A stretch of DNA of 64,000 nucleotides, taken from NCBI GenBank assembly GCA_006176705.1, contig QRFJ01000296.1, forward strand, positions 938,251 to 1,002,250, given 5' to 3'. Position numbers and translations under genes: made by a program. This DNA comes from Cocos nucifera (taxonomy: Eukaryota; Streptophyta; Magnoliopsida; Arecales; Arecaceae). Under the pieces are notes generated by a model. That model saw only the letters and a list, made by a program, of their open reading frames with translations. It did not search any database and had not been told where the DNA came from. This document shows, piece after piece, positions 1 through 11,827 of this stretch; within the stretch, counting starts at the first letter, position 1, and the number at the start of each line of letters is the position of its first letter.

Positions 1-143
1 ATATCTTTCATTCCCCCCCCCCCCCCCCCGCCCCACCCCCTTTTTTTTTTTCCCCGCCCCACCCCTTTTTTTTTTTTTTTTTTTTTTTAAATTAATTAAT
101 TTATTTAAAAAATAAAAATATAGAATTTGATGTCAAAAAAAAT
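1..143. repeat. Low-complexity poly-C/poly-T and AT-rich flank of element 1
   Basis: The window opens with C-homopolymer and T-homopolymer runs, followed by an A/T-rich stretch up to the 5' LTR of element 1. The last five bases (139-143, AAAAT) match the five bases after the 3' LTR and are read as the target-site duplication. No gene is seen. Confidence 0.8.
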
Positions 144-1377
144 TATTGGGGATAAACCCCACTTTCACCGAAGTCCAGTTTGATGCTTAGCCCAATGCAA
201 TCGATAATCATGAAAGAGCTTCAACGGCCGAGCCCCAGTCCAATCCCTTCAGTCGGTCGAACTTCTCAGCGGGCCAAGCTCCAGTCGAACTTTCCCAATG
301 GCCGAATTCCTGCCGAACTCTTTCCAGATTCTTCCTTCTATCGGGCTTCTATGAGAGCCGAACTCCCTCCAGATTCCTCCTTCAATCGGACGCCTACGGG
401 AGCCGAACTTCTCCAATGCTTCTCCTTCAGTCGGGCTTTTACAGAAGCTGAACTTCCTCCGGATCCCTCCTTCAGTCAGACGCCTACGGGAGCTGGACTC
501 CTCCGGAGCTCCTCCTTTAATCGAACGCCTACAGGAGCCGAACTTCTTTCGAGCTTCTCCTTCAGTCGGACTTCTTCAGGAGCCAGACTTCTCCCAGACA
601 TCTCCTTCGGCTGAATTTCTATGGGAGCCAAATTTTTTCGAGCTTCTCCTTCCGTTGGACACCTACGGGCCCGAACTCCTTCCGAATCCCTCCTTCAGTC
701 GGACGCCTACAGGAGCCAAACTCCTTCCGTATCTCTCTTTCAGTCGAATCTCTACAGGAGTTGGACTCCTTCCGAGCTCCTTTTTCAACTAGCATTCCTT
801 TCAGATGATCTCCTCTAGCCGTATTTTTTTTGAAAGTCTGAACTCCTCTGAAATTGATATACGCCGAAGCTTTTCACCCCTCAATGCGGCCTCGAGCGGC
901 TCGGTATCGGACGGGTGCGGACATCACTATCAGTCCGCTGCAGGCGACAGCAAACTGCTACCAGGTGGCGATGGCGATCTGCTACCAGGTGGCGATGGCT
1001 GTCACCATCAATCTGCTGCAGATAGCGCTACAGACGGTGCCTCCCTCCGTGACTGACTCCATCAGACCTCGAGCAGCCCGCTATCAGACAGCTGCAGCTG
1101 TCACCATCAAGCCGCTACAAGCTCCGCCTATAAAAGGAATTCTTCAGATATATTTTCTCTAAGCTCTAAGCTCTCTTCTCCTTCCCAAAAATTCTGTCGA
1201 ACTCTCATCTGAGCACTCCATTTTTGTTGACCAGAAGAGCTTACTTGATCGTCGGAAGGTCCCACTGGAGCCACCACCACCGACTCCGAGTGGGACTTTA
1301 TTTTGCAGGTCACCAGTGGCGACCTCATCCTTCTTCACTCTTGCTCGTTCTGGTGTCAATCAGATTATGCACCAACA
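144..1377 (+). repeat. 5' LTR of element 1
   Basis: This copy aligns end to end with 4980-6153. It contains degenerate subrepeats built on CTCCTTCAGTCGGAC and GGAGCCGAAC motifs (about 300-800). A TATA-like box (TATAAAA) lies at 1129-1135, followed by a CT-rich stretch likely near the transcript start. The short open frames in it are repeat artefacts, not genes. Confidence 0.9.
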
Positions 1378-1400
1378 GAATTAGCACTAGAAGAAGGGCT
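1378..1400 (+). other. Primer-binding site of element 1 (tRNA complement)
   Basis: The sequence directly after the 5' LTR (ATTAGCACTAGAAGAAGGGC) corresponds to TTGGCACTAGAAGGAGGG in element 2 and TTGGCGCTAGAAGGAGGG in element 3. The TGG start and position fit a tRNA primer-binding site. It is not the initiator-Met type (TGGTATCAGAGC) used by the Copia elements here. The tRNA was not identified. Confidence 0.7.
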
Positions 1401-1409
1401 TCTGTCTCT

Positions 1410-3249
1410 AAGGTACCCTTGTTCTTAAAGGAGTGCACAGTCGATCCTGCCGACCTTCTTCTCTAAGGTTCATCTCCACCCTCTTCCTCAATCCCAAAAA
1501 ATACCTCAAAAGAAGGCGACTACTCGAAGATCTACTGCTTTTGTCACTAGATCTGAGCCGGATCCATCCACTCCTGCTCCATCATCGGCACTTCAACCTC
1601 CACCTCCATCGACGGTCATGGTAGATCTAGAGCAGTTTAACCTGCTGATGCAGCGGGTTCAGGGCCTCATCGAGATGGTGCAGGCCATGCGGCAGCCTCC
1701 GATGGTGACTCCATCAGAAAATCTATCATCAGGATGTCAAAAATCGATCCTAAGGAAGAGCACTTGGGCTAGCATACCCGTCGCCTCTGAAAAGAAAAAA
1801 CATAGAGCAGAGGATCCATGCTTGGATCATGATTCTCCTCTAGAGGAGATCTTTCCCATCTATAGCCGAAAGCCACCAAGATCTGCGATCGAAACGACAT
1901 CCTCGATCACAAACTATGGGAGATGGATCGACGGATTGAGAAACTCCGCCATGTCATCCTGGCTCGCTATGACGACGTCCGCACCGATCCTTCTTTCTCT
2001 CTCCGAATTATGCAAGAGCCCATTCCGCCGAACTTCAACCTCCCTCAATTTGAAAGTACGATGGAACCTCTGATCCGGTTGATCATCTGGAGGCCTTTCG
2101 GACCATGATGCTACTCCATGGTGCACCAGACGCCATATTATGTCGAGCTTTTTCATCTACCTTAAAGGAAGCAGTAAGAAACTGATACTCGGTGTTGAAG
2201 CCAGGTACGATCTTCTCTTTTGACTAGATGAGCCATCAGTCGTGGTTCACTTCGTCAGCAGCCGACGTCCGTGTCGAGGTTCGAATTTTCTGATGAATGT
2301 CAAGCAGAATGAGGGAGAATCTATCCGGGCTTATGTCACCTAGTTTAATGCTGCGACATTGGAGGTTCGAAATCTGGACTAGTCCGTTGTAGTGACCGCA
2401 CTCAAGGGCGGCCTTCAGAAGAATGATTTGCTATTTTTTCTGGAGAAGAAGTACCTCAGGAACTTTGCCGATCTGTTAGCCCAGACTGAGAGATATGTCC
2501 GTGCGGAAGAAGCCTTCAAGTTGAAGGATGAAGAAATCGTAGGAGAGCGGTGGGCAGACGAGTCCAATAGACCCACCATCGATGAAGGGCCAAGTGAAGT
2601 TCGACCGTGCTCACGGACTCCCTCCGAGCATAAGCGAGTCCGAACTCTTCGAGCTCATCATCAAGAAAGCTCCAACAGAAGGACGCGAAAAAGTCCTCCC
2701 CGAAAGATTCCGCAACTATGCCCCTTTTAACGCTCCTAAAGCTCAAGTTCTGATAGAAATTAAGAATCAGCTACCCAGATCAGAAGAATTACGATCTCCC
2801 CCAAATAAGGGTGATCGACGCAAGTACTGCCTCTACCATCATGACCACGGCCACGATACTGAAGAATATATTCAGCTCCGAGACGAAATCAAGGAGCCTA
2901 TCAGGAGAGGGGGACTGGGTCGATTCCTCAGATGCCAGCTTGAAGTAGGAGAAGATCGGCCAAGGACGCTGCCGTAGCTAGAACCACCAATGACGGAGGA
3001 ACAGCGAGGAGGTCGACTGCCTTTCGGTATCATCAACGCTATCTTTGGGAAGGCTTGGTACTTCGACGAGCCATCATCTCCTAGCCTCAAAGCCAAGAGA
3101 AGCTTGCTCCAAATTGAGAAGGCCAGCATGAGATAGAGGAGGTCGTCCAGCTCGGAACTTACACCTGAAGGAACTCGGAGGAACAACGCTCTCACGATCC
3201 TGAAACATAGAGAATCTGAGAATGTGCTGCCAGTAATTTTTTTTCAATA
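1410..3249 (+). pseudogene. Broken gag of element 1 (Retrotrans_gag family)
   Basis: Recognisable Gag is spread over several frames. An N-terminal segment with VPLFLKEC begins near 1410, and a coiled-coil-like segment starts at 1618. The capsid-like part follows at about 1923-2560, with words such as RIEKLRHVILARYDD, MMLLHGAPDAILCRAFSS and ALKGGLQKNDLL. The C-terminal part lies at about 2582-2977 (KYCLYHHDHGHDTEEYIQL, LRDEIKEPIRRGGL). In-frame stops fall at about 2190 and 2224, and frame changes near 1920 and 2580, so no intact Gag can be made. A last recognisable piece runs to about 3249; after it the array begins instead of pol. Similar Gag remnants occur in elements 2 and 3. Confidence 0.85.
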
Positions 3250-3389
3250 AAATTTCTTCATTTCGATAATATTGTTTCTCGGTGCAAAAACTATATGATA
3301 ACAGGAAAGAAGCAGTCAATAGTGGCCGTGTTAAGAACAGGAGGAGAACCTCATCCTAACATGAGCAAGTCGAAGTCTTTCAACCTTGG

Positions 3390-4900
3390 CTAGAGATAAG
3401 ATCTCTTTCGAGTTTCAAAGTCTAGGTCAAAAGAAGAGAGATAAGATCTTCAACCTCGGTTAGAGATAAGATCTCTCTCGAGCTTCAGAGTCTACGTCAA
3501 TAGGAGATAAGATCTTCTTCAATCTCAGCTCGAGATAAGATCTCTCCCGAGCTTCTACGTCAATAGGAGATAAGATCTTCTTCAATCTCAGCTCGAGATA
3601 AGATCTCTCCCGAGCTTCTACGTCAATAGGAGATAAGATCTTCTTCAACCTCAGTTAGAGATAAGATCTCTTCCGAGCTTCAGAGTCTACGTCAATAAGA
3701 GATAGAGATCTTCTTCAATCTCAACTAGAGATAAGATCTCTCCCGAGCTTCAGAGTCTACGTCAATAGGAGATAAGATCTCCTTCAACCTCGGCTAAAGA
3801 TAAGATCTCTTTCGAGCTTCAGAGTCTACGTCAATAGGAGATAAGATCTCCTTCAACCTCGGCTAGAGATAAGATCTCTCTCGAGCTTTAAAGTCTACGC
3901 CAATCGGAGATAAAGATCTCTTTCAACCTCGGCTAGAGATAAGATCTCTCCCTAAGCTTCAAAGTCTACGTTAATAGGAGATAAGATCTCCTTCAATCTC
4001 GGCTAGAGATAAGTCTACGTCAATAAGAGGTAAGATCTTCTTTAACCTCGACTTCAACTTCAACCTCAGCTGGAGATAGGATCTCCCCCAAGCTTCAATA
4101 TCTGCGTCAATAGGAGATGAGATCTCCTTCAACCTCGACTGGAGATGAGATCTTTCTCGAGCCTCAACTTCAACTTCAACCTCGGCTGGAGACAAGACCT
4201 CCTCCGAGCCTCGACTTCAACCTCGGCTAGAGATAAGATCTTTTTCGAGCTTCAAAGTCTACGTCAATCGGAGATAAGATCTCCTTCAACCTCGGTTAGA
4301 GATAATATCTCTTCCGAGCTTCAAAGTCTACGTCAATAGGAGGTAAGATCTCCTTCAATCTCGACTTCAACTTCAAACCTTGGCTGGAGATAGGATTTCC
4401 TCCGAGCTTCAACGTCTGCATTAATAGGAGATGAGATCTCCTTCAACCTCAGTTGGAGATGAGATCTCCCCCGAGCCTCAACTTCAACTTCAACCTCGAC
4501 TGGAAATGAGATCTCCCCGAGCCTCAACTTCAACTTCAACCTTGGCTGAAGATGAGATCTCCCCCGAGCCTCAACTTTAACTTTAACCTCGGCTGGAGAT
4601 AAAGATCTTCCTTGAGCATCAACTTCAACTTCAACCTCGACTGGAGATAGGATCTCCCCCGAGCTTTAAATTCTGCATCAACAGAAGATGAGATCTCCTT
4701 CAATCTCGACTGGAGATAAGATCTCCCCCAAGCCTCAACTTCAACTTCAACCTCAGTTGGAAAAAAGATCTCCCCTGAGCTTCGACCTCGACTTCAACTT
4801 CAACCTCATCTGAAAATAAGATCTCTCCCGAGCTTCCACTTCAACATCAATCTCAGTTGGAGACAAGATCTTCCCCGAGCTTCAACCTCAGCGGGTGCAG
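3390..4900 (+). repeat. Minisatellite array inside element 1 (GGAGATAAGATCTCC-type)
   Basis: About 1.5 kb of tandem, imperfect ~70-80-bp units carry GAGATAAGATCTC near-palindromes, CTTCAACCTCGGCT, and GAGCTTCAGAGTCTACGTCAA. In the later half (from about 4030) the units also gain CAACTTCAACTTCAACCTC runs. The array occupies the place where pol would be. Its core is the same as that of the array in element 2 once orientation is allowed for. Short open frames over it encode only repeated peptides and are not considered genes. Confidence 0.92.
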
Positions 4901-4954
4901 AGCTTGGAAAAGAACTTTGGCGGTCATCTTTTTTGTACTCCCTTCCTTCGAATT

Positions 4955-4979
4955 TCAATCTCGAAAGTGGAGGAACTAT
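4955..4979 (+). other. Polypurine tract upstream of 3' LTR, element 1
   Basis: The purine-rich stretch GAAAGTGGAGGAAC lies immediately before the 3' LTR. The corresponding tracts in elements 2 and 3 are GGAAGTAGGGGGGCT and GGGAGTGGGGGGGCT, so the position is conserved across the family. Confidence 0.6.
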
Positions 4980-6153
4980 TGTTGGGGATAAACCTTGCTC
5001 CCGTCGAAGTCCAGCCTGATGCTTAGCTCAATGCAATCGGTAATCATGGAAGAGCTTTAGTGGCTGAGCCCCAGCCGAATCCCTTCAATCGATCGAACTT
5101 CTCAGCGGCCAAGCCTCAGCCGAACCTCTTCAGTCGGTCAAACATCTTAGCGGTCGAGCCCCAGTCAAACTCCCATAATGGCTGAATTTCTGTCGAACTC
5201 CTAGATTTCTCCTTCTATCAGGCTTCTACGGGAGTCGAACTTTCTCCGGATGTCTCCTTCGGTCGGACGTCTATGAGAGCCGAACTCCTTCAGAGCTTCT
5301 CCTTCAGTCGGACTTCTATAGGAGCCAAACTTCCTTCGGATTCCTCCTTCAATCGGATGCCTACAAGAGCCAAACTCCTTCCAAGCTTCTCCTTCAGTCG
5401 GACTTTTCAAGAGCCAGACTTCTCCAGGAGCCGAACTCCTTCCGAGCTTCTCCTTTCGTCAGACGTTCATAGGAGCCAAACTCCTTCCAGATCCCTCCTT
5501 CAGTCGAACGCCTATAGGAGCCAAACTCCTTCCATATCTCTCCTTCAGTCGAATCTCTACAGGAGTCGGACTCCTCCTTCAGCTAGCATTCCTCCCAGAT
5601 GATCTTCTTTAGCCGTATTTCCTTTGAGAGTCCGAACTTCTCTGGAATTAATATACGTCAAAACTCTTCATCCCTTCATACGGTCCTGAGTGGCTCAGTA
5701 TCGGACGGCTGCGGCCGTCACTATCAGTCCACTGCAGGCGACAGCAATCCACTATCAGACGGCGATGACGATGGCTGTCACCATCAATCTACTGCAGGCG
5801 GCGCTATAGGCGGTGCCTCCCTCTGTGACTAGCTCCGTCAGACCTCGAGCGGTCCGCTATCAGATAGCTGCAACTGTCACCATCAATCCGCTATAAGCTC
5901 CGCCTATAAAAAGGACCATCCAGATATGTTTTCTCTAAGCTCTAAGCTCTCTTCTCCTTTCCAAAAACTCTGCCGAACTCTCGCTTGAGCACTCTATTTC
6001 TGTTGGCCAGAAGAGCTGACTTGATCGTTAGAGGGTCCCACTGGAGCCACCACTATCGAATTCGGATGAGACTTTATTTTGCAGGTCACCGATGGCAACC
6101 TCGTCCTCCTTCACTCCATCTTGTTCCGACGTCAATCAGATTCTGCACCAACA
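4980..6153 (+). repeat. 3' LTR of element 1
   Basis: This copy begins TGTTGGGGATAAA and ends CACCAACA, followed by the AAAAT target duplication at 6154-6158. It has a TATA-like box near 5905 and the same downstream CT-rich block as the 5' copy. Confidence 0.9.
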
Positions 6154-6158
6154 AAAAT

Positions 6159-7135
6159 AATTATTTTTTTATTTTTTAAAAATAATTTTTAAATTTTAAA
6201 AAAAATAAAAATAAATATTTTTTTATTTCTAAAAAAAATATTTTTACCCCCTCTCCCTCTCTCTCTCATCCCCTCTCTGGCTGTCAATTTTGACTCTACC
6301 CTTTGACCTTCACCACCCTCCTTCCTGCCATTTGTCTCCTCACAACTTCCTTCACCAATTGCCATCGTGCTATCATCCTCATTAGTCCCACAACCTTTTA
6401 TGTTCGTACATTCGTTCATTCCTGGTATCCATTTTCCACCATCGTCCATCAGTTCTTTCATTCTTCATTTCTGTCCGTTCATTCTTGACATCTATCTTTC
6501 ATTATTATTCTTAAATTCTTGGCTCCCAAAAAGGAGTCAAATCAAATTAGGTCATGAGTGCATCCGGTCCAACTCGATTTCTTAATCAGGTTTTAATGTT
6601 GGACTTAGACCCGATCTAATAGAAGATTGGGTCAGGATGAATCCATAGCCAAAATTTTTAATCCAATAGATCATTTGAATCAAGTCGGATCCATATATAA
6701 TTCATTCCTAATCTAAATTTGGGTCCAAATTGAATCGGATTAAATATAGCCAATTACATTCTAATTACTACATATTGAAGCCAATAAACAATAATAATAT
6801 TGCTCTTAATATAAATTAAGATATAAAAATAAGTTTAAACTTATCTTTATGTCGAAGTCAATATCTACATAAGTCTTGAATCACAATTTAGATGCTCAAT
6901 TTAAGTTTAGATTCTAATGGCACATTGGGTTCAGGTCGGATTGGGTCGAGTCTGAGTTCAATAAATCTAGATTTAAAAATTTAGATTCGATTCGATCCAA
7001 AAAAATCGAACATGTTCGATTTTAAAACTTAATCTGACCCTAATGATCCTTTAAAATAGATCAGATCGGATCTAAATGAACCGGACTAGATTAGATCATG
7101 AGTCAACTCGATCAATTTACTCCCCATCCTTTCGA
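6159..7135. other. Intergenic, AT-rich then GATC/GGATCGG-rich degenerate repeat
   Basis: An A/T tract and a CT-rich tract (6240-6300) lead into 6590-7120. That part is full of short words such as GATCGGATC, GGGTCGGATTGGGTC and CCGATCTAA, a style also seen at 28250-28720. It looks like diverged repeat DNA. No credible coding frame was found. Confidence 0.5.
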
Positions 7136-9241
7136 TTCTTGTGCGGTTCAATTCTTCCAACTTATGCCATAGCTTTTCACTTTTATTATAAAAATCAAGC
7201 ATATTTTTTATTATAAAAAATTTTGAAAAGAAAAAAAAGAAAAAGAGTTATGTATTTCCAAGTTTTGTAAAAAAAGTAACGATGCCAAACGCAGCCTAAA
7301 GCTAAAGCTGAGTAGGGATGATCGTGACCCAAGCCAAAACTGTTTGCCAATGATTTTCTAAGATGCTGTTACCATAGGATTCCGTCAATAAGCCACAAGC
7401 TTGGCTGATCATACTCTTCAAAGAAAACGTTCTTCCAGTAATGATTGAAGTAAACGTAGGACCCAAAAGCATGGAATAAGTTCTTGATTATAAATATAAT
7501 TTTTTGGGTAGTAACATGGAGGGCATTTCATTCCACCATGGCAACTAGCGTCCTCCTCGATAATAAAGATGTTCAAGTTTAGTTCAACTAGAAAAATACT
7601 ATTTTATAACCAAAAAGAACTAGAAAATACTACATAATTATCTTAGGAAGTTTGTGTCGTAAACAAGCTTCGAGTCTTGCAAATACGAACACGAGGCTCA
7701 AGTTGACTCGGCAAGTTCCTCAATCAAGCTCAATTCATATTACAAATAAATCAAGCTTGGAACATGTTGTTAATTCTAACAAAAAAACATATTTTTTCAT
7801 TTAATTTAAATCATCCGATTTATCAAAAAAAAAAAATGTCGTCAAATCTGGGTTGAACTAAAATATATTCTTTTCATATAACAACTCAAGGCCGAGCATC
7901 TTATTACTTGGCTTAATAATTTCTCTCCTTTAAGCACGAAAATTAAGCATCTCTTCCTTAACTTCGGAAGATGGGAGATGATGTCACAAATTTGAAACCA
8001 CCCTTCCAGAGCAACCCAGTTCACTAGCTGGTTATGGGGGACGGTAAATGATGCCTCTAGCAACGAATCACAAAATTTGTGGATACATGTTAAAAGGCTC
8101 TACTGCATTCAAGAGTGGAAGGCCATAGCAACCAAATCTTTTTTCTCAATTTAACACCAGCCCGAAATAACTAGTTGAGAGAGTAAGAAATAATTGATGA
8201 TCCGATACAACTCATAAGGTAGGATATTTTGGATTTCTATCAAAAAATATCTGTTCAAATTTTATTTGGTTTGCTCTTATTTTTCTCATTCAGGTAGAAA
8301 AATAAACCAATCAAGGGTATTGTATTTTTCAGCTAAAAAAAAAAAAAGAAAAGAAAAAAAGACAACTAAGATTTTTAAAGCTTAGAATAATGGATCAGTC
8401 GCATGTAAATGCATGTTCATAAACAACTAAGATTTTAGAACATTTGGTGAATAAGATGCTTTTTTAAGCAATTAGGATTAAATATGCCATTGTTTTTTTG
8501 TATATGCAGAGGAGAGAATTTAATGGATAACATGTAGCTCATCCATTTCCTTTTCCTTTTTTTTTTCCCCATTGGATACTTCAGAAGTTCCAACCCATAG
8601 ATGACAAAAAAAAAAAAAAAAAGCATAAAAAATGTAATTGTGTCCTATCACTTTTGGATAGCAACATCCAAAGTCATTTAAGATCATACGCGTAAAACCT
8701 AAAGACACCGAGAAAGAGAACGCTACCGGCTTTGAACGATAGTACTTTTTGATAGTTTAATAAATAAAGATAAACTAGTCAACATGATAAGATTGGAACT
8801 CTACTAAAGTGTTTCAGAAGGGGAAAATAAGAGAAATTTCAATCGAACTAACAAAAGAAATACTACAGGCGAAAAGGATTTGGAGTCCAGCACGTAGGTG
8901 ATGGATCCAAAGACATCATTGGTTTTCATTGGTAGCAAGACGTACACCCTTTTATGTAGATGCATACTCTGACTCATTGTCCCTGTCCAAATGGATTTTA
9001 GGGAGAGACAAGCGTAGTAGATTTTAAGAAATAGAAGTGCTTTCAAATTAACATCACAGAAAATTGAAACGTTATACAGACAACTATAAGCAATAATAGA
9101 TATCCCAATTTAATCACTGAAATGATCCTCTAAGGCCACCGTGACAATCTTTCTCAACAGAATTTGGATTTTTTTTTTTTTAAACCGAATACTTATAGAT
9201 CAATGGATAAGGCTCCTGTGGAAAAGCTCCAAACTGTTTTC

Positions 9242-9272
<31 letters not shown>

Positions 9273-9694
9273 TATACATACATACATACATACATACATA
9301 CATACATACACATAAACATCATGCTTATCAGATAAAGGTTACTCATGCAATCTTTTGCTGAAGTTGCAACTAATGAGCAAGGACTAGTCTTGCTGAGACA
9401 TCAAACCAGCACCGAATCAATCAAATCTAATTTTATCAGAATTAACTCCTATCGAAAGGGGAAAAAGTAAAGAGTATCAGAGCTTTAAAAAAGTTAAATA
9501 TCACAACAAGAAAAAGACTGTAATGCCTCTGAAAGGATAGGGGAAAAAGTGTCCCAAGTTCCTGCTCTCAATTACCTTGAATCAGCAAATGCCAAACAAA
9601 GTGACATCTTTCATCTGTTTATGAAATCCTTTAAACTTCGTTCCTTTTCTGAGAATGATGGCTTTCCCATTGTCATTGAAATTCTTCGAATGAG
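7136..9694. other. Intergenic region 3' of the sugar transporter gene
   Basis: AT-rich sequence contains scattered homopolymer A/T runs (for example 8330-8360 and 8610-8625) and the microsatellite at 9244-9313. Short open frames are lineage-less and have no recognisable motif. The 3'UTR and polyadenylation site of the gene ending at 9695 must lie in the right-hand part, but I could not place them. Confidence 0.5.
9244..9313. repeat. Compound microsatellite (TA)n(CA)n(CATA)n
   Basis: Alternating TA, then CA, then about ten TACA tetranucleotides in direct sequence. Confidence 0.95.
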
Positions 9695-11770
9695 TTAATT
9701 TCTTGCAGCCAGCTTAGCCCCGACATTGAAGAACTCAATAATAACCTCAAGGGGCATACCCTTCGTTTCAGGAACCTTGAGGTAAATAAACATCAATGCT
9801 ATGACACAAACAACAGCATAGATCCCAAACACGCCAGCAAGTCCGACAGTCTTTAGCATCACAGGGAGGGTGTAGGTAACAATGATATCTCCAAACCAGA
9901 ATGTGAGTGCGCAGATGGCTATGCACATACCGCGAACCCGAGTTGGGAAAAGCTCTGCACAGAGGATGTTGGGGATGGGGCCAAAGCCCATGACAAAACA
10001 GCAGAAGTAGACGATAACACTGATGGTGGAAAGAACAGCATGGACCATGGTTCCCATATGCACCAAGTTCACCACAACCAATACAATGAGGGATACTATC
10101 AACACAGGTATTGTAGCCAACAGCAGACTCCTGAAGAAAAACAAAATAAGATACCAAGAATGCTTGAGGACAAAGTTTACTATAGATGGTTCATCTATTG
10201 AAAGCCAATAGCCACCTTCATAATTAAGCAGCAAGTAAGAGGGTACTGCAGAATTACAACATTATGCAACACTTGAATTTACAACAAGTGGTGGGAAAGA
10301 AAGAACTAACCTTCTGCCAGAGACATCCATAAGCCTCATGGCAACAGCTATGCACGGGAGCATTAACAATGTAGTGAAAGCACTGATAAGGATTGATGCT
10401 GAATCAGAACCAATGCCGAAGTTTTCAAGAAGAACACCAACACCTGCTTGCTCAAGAATTTGGGGTGTATAATACATAACCCCATTAATCCCAGAAAACT
10501 GCAAAAGCAACCAGCACTCAGAAGTGATTAATACAAAAGAAAACCGTGTAACCTATCTCAATAATCAAAGTCAAAATGTGACAGGTTAATAAATGCATTC
10601 AAAAACAAATTCCATGAAACTCCATGTACATTGGAGCATTAAAACATTCACAGTAGTGTTTTGCAGACAAAGAATACATACAAAGTGATCCATATGGCAG
10701 CTTACGGATGCAATTATGACCAATCACATTGACAAACAAGTTTATACAAGCATGAAACGTGCATGTTATTGGTCTTTAATGTCATATAGATAAAGGTTGG
10801 AACCTAACTCTCTTACACGACTTATCCCAAACAAAGCTCCCTTTCTTTCCCATTGTCTTCGATTTCTCAATAAACAACAGCTGATGCATAGAAAAATGTC
10901 AAAGGGGAGGAAAACCGACCCTGATTTTCTTTTGGGCAGCGTGTAAACCACTTCACTGCCAAAGATTTAGATGTCTGAATGCATTCCTTCTAAGAAAAGA
11001 TACTGATTGCCTGAATGAACCTGGTAGGTCACCAAAGTCCTCCGGTCCATACAACATTGTCTTGCGAAAAAACAGCTAAGATCCTATACTTTGAATGGAC
11101 AGCAAAATGCTGATGCTTATCCTATCAAATGAGCACAATTACAATTGAAAACTCAAACAAACCACTAATAATAAGGGTTTCCTTCGCTATATCTAATGAC
11201 AGCAAGTGATGCTTATCCTATCAAATGAGCACAATTACAATTGAAAACTCACACAAACCACTAATAATAAGGGTTTCCTTCGCTATATCTAATGACAGCA
11301 AGAGTGCTTACATCATTATATGATCTTCCCTTAGGATGCTGTCCCAAGAAGCAGATGGTTTATCTAACAATGGACAAAAGAGAAAAACACTGTTTACATT
11401 CTACAATCAATTTTTGTGAAAGTTTCTCTAATTAAATTAGACACCAAAATATCATATGATTCCTGAGTTTAAATACGTTCAACTAAACAAAAGTTCTTGT
11501 TCTTGCAAATTATCCTTATTTTCTAAATGCATATCTCGCATGACTGCCTCAGGTTAATCTCTCCACTAACCACTGACAGAAGCATGCATCTCATCATAGT
11601 TCAAGTGCATGACATACCATTGACGTTGAACATTTCCTTCAAGAAATCACATCTTACCTATCTCATTCACTATTATTTTCTACAAAATTATGCCAGTATA
11701 TACAAGCAACAAATTTGTTGCGCATAGGACAATCATAATGATAATTATCCATGAATTCAACCTATCATTA

Positions 11771-11827
<57 letters not shown>

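Larger units (their letters stand above)
144..6153 (+). mobile_element. Gypsy-type LTR retrotransposon, gag-only, no pol (element 1)
   Basis: Two long terminal repeats (144-1377 and 4980-6153) flank an internal region holding a broken gag and a minisatellite array. Direct AAAAT repeats at 139-143 and 6154-6158 are the expected 5-bp target duplication. The 3' LTR starts TGTTGGGGATAAA and ends CACCAACA; the 5' copy starts TA instead of TG, a point mutation. No protease, reverse transcriptase, RNase H or integrase can be found between gag and the 3' LTR. The element must therefore have been mobilised in trans, if it was mobile in this form. The LTRs differ by many substitutions and a ~60-bp length difference, so the insertion is not recent. 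The gag sequence resembles the Tat/RIRE2 side of Ty3/Gypsy; lineage placement is from remembered family features, not a search. Confidence 0.92.

Noticed and set aside
3390..4900. CRISPR-like array
   Set aside because: Regular repeats exist, but spacers are themselves repeated and this is a plant transposon interior; no CRISPR biology applies.
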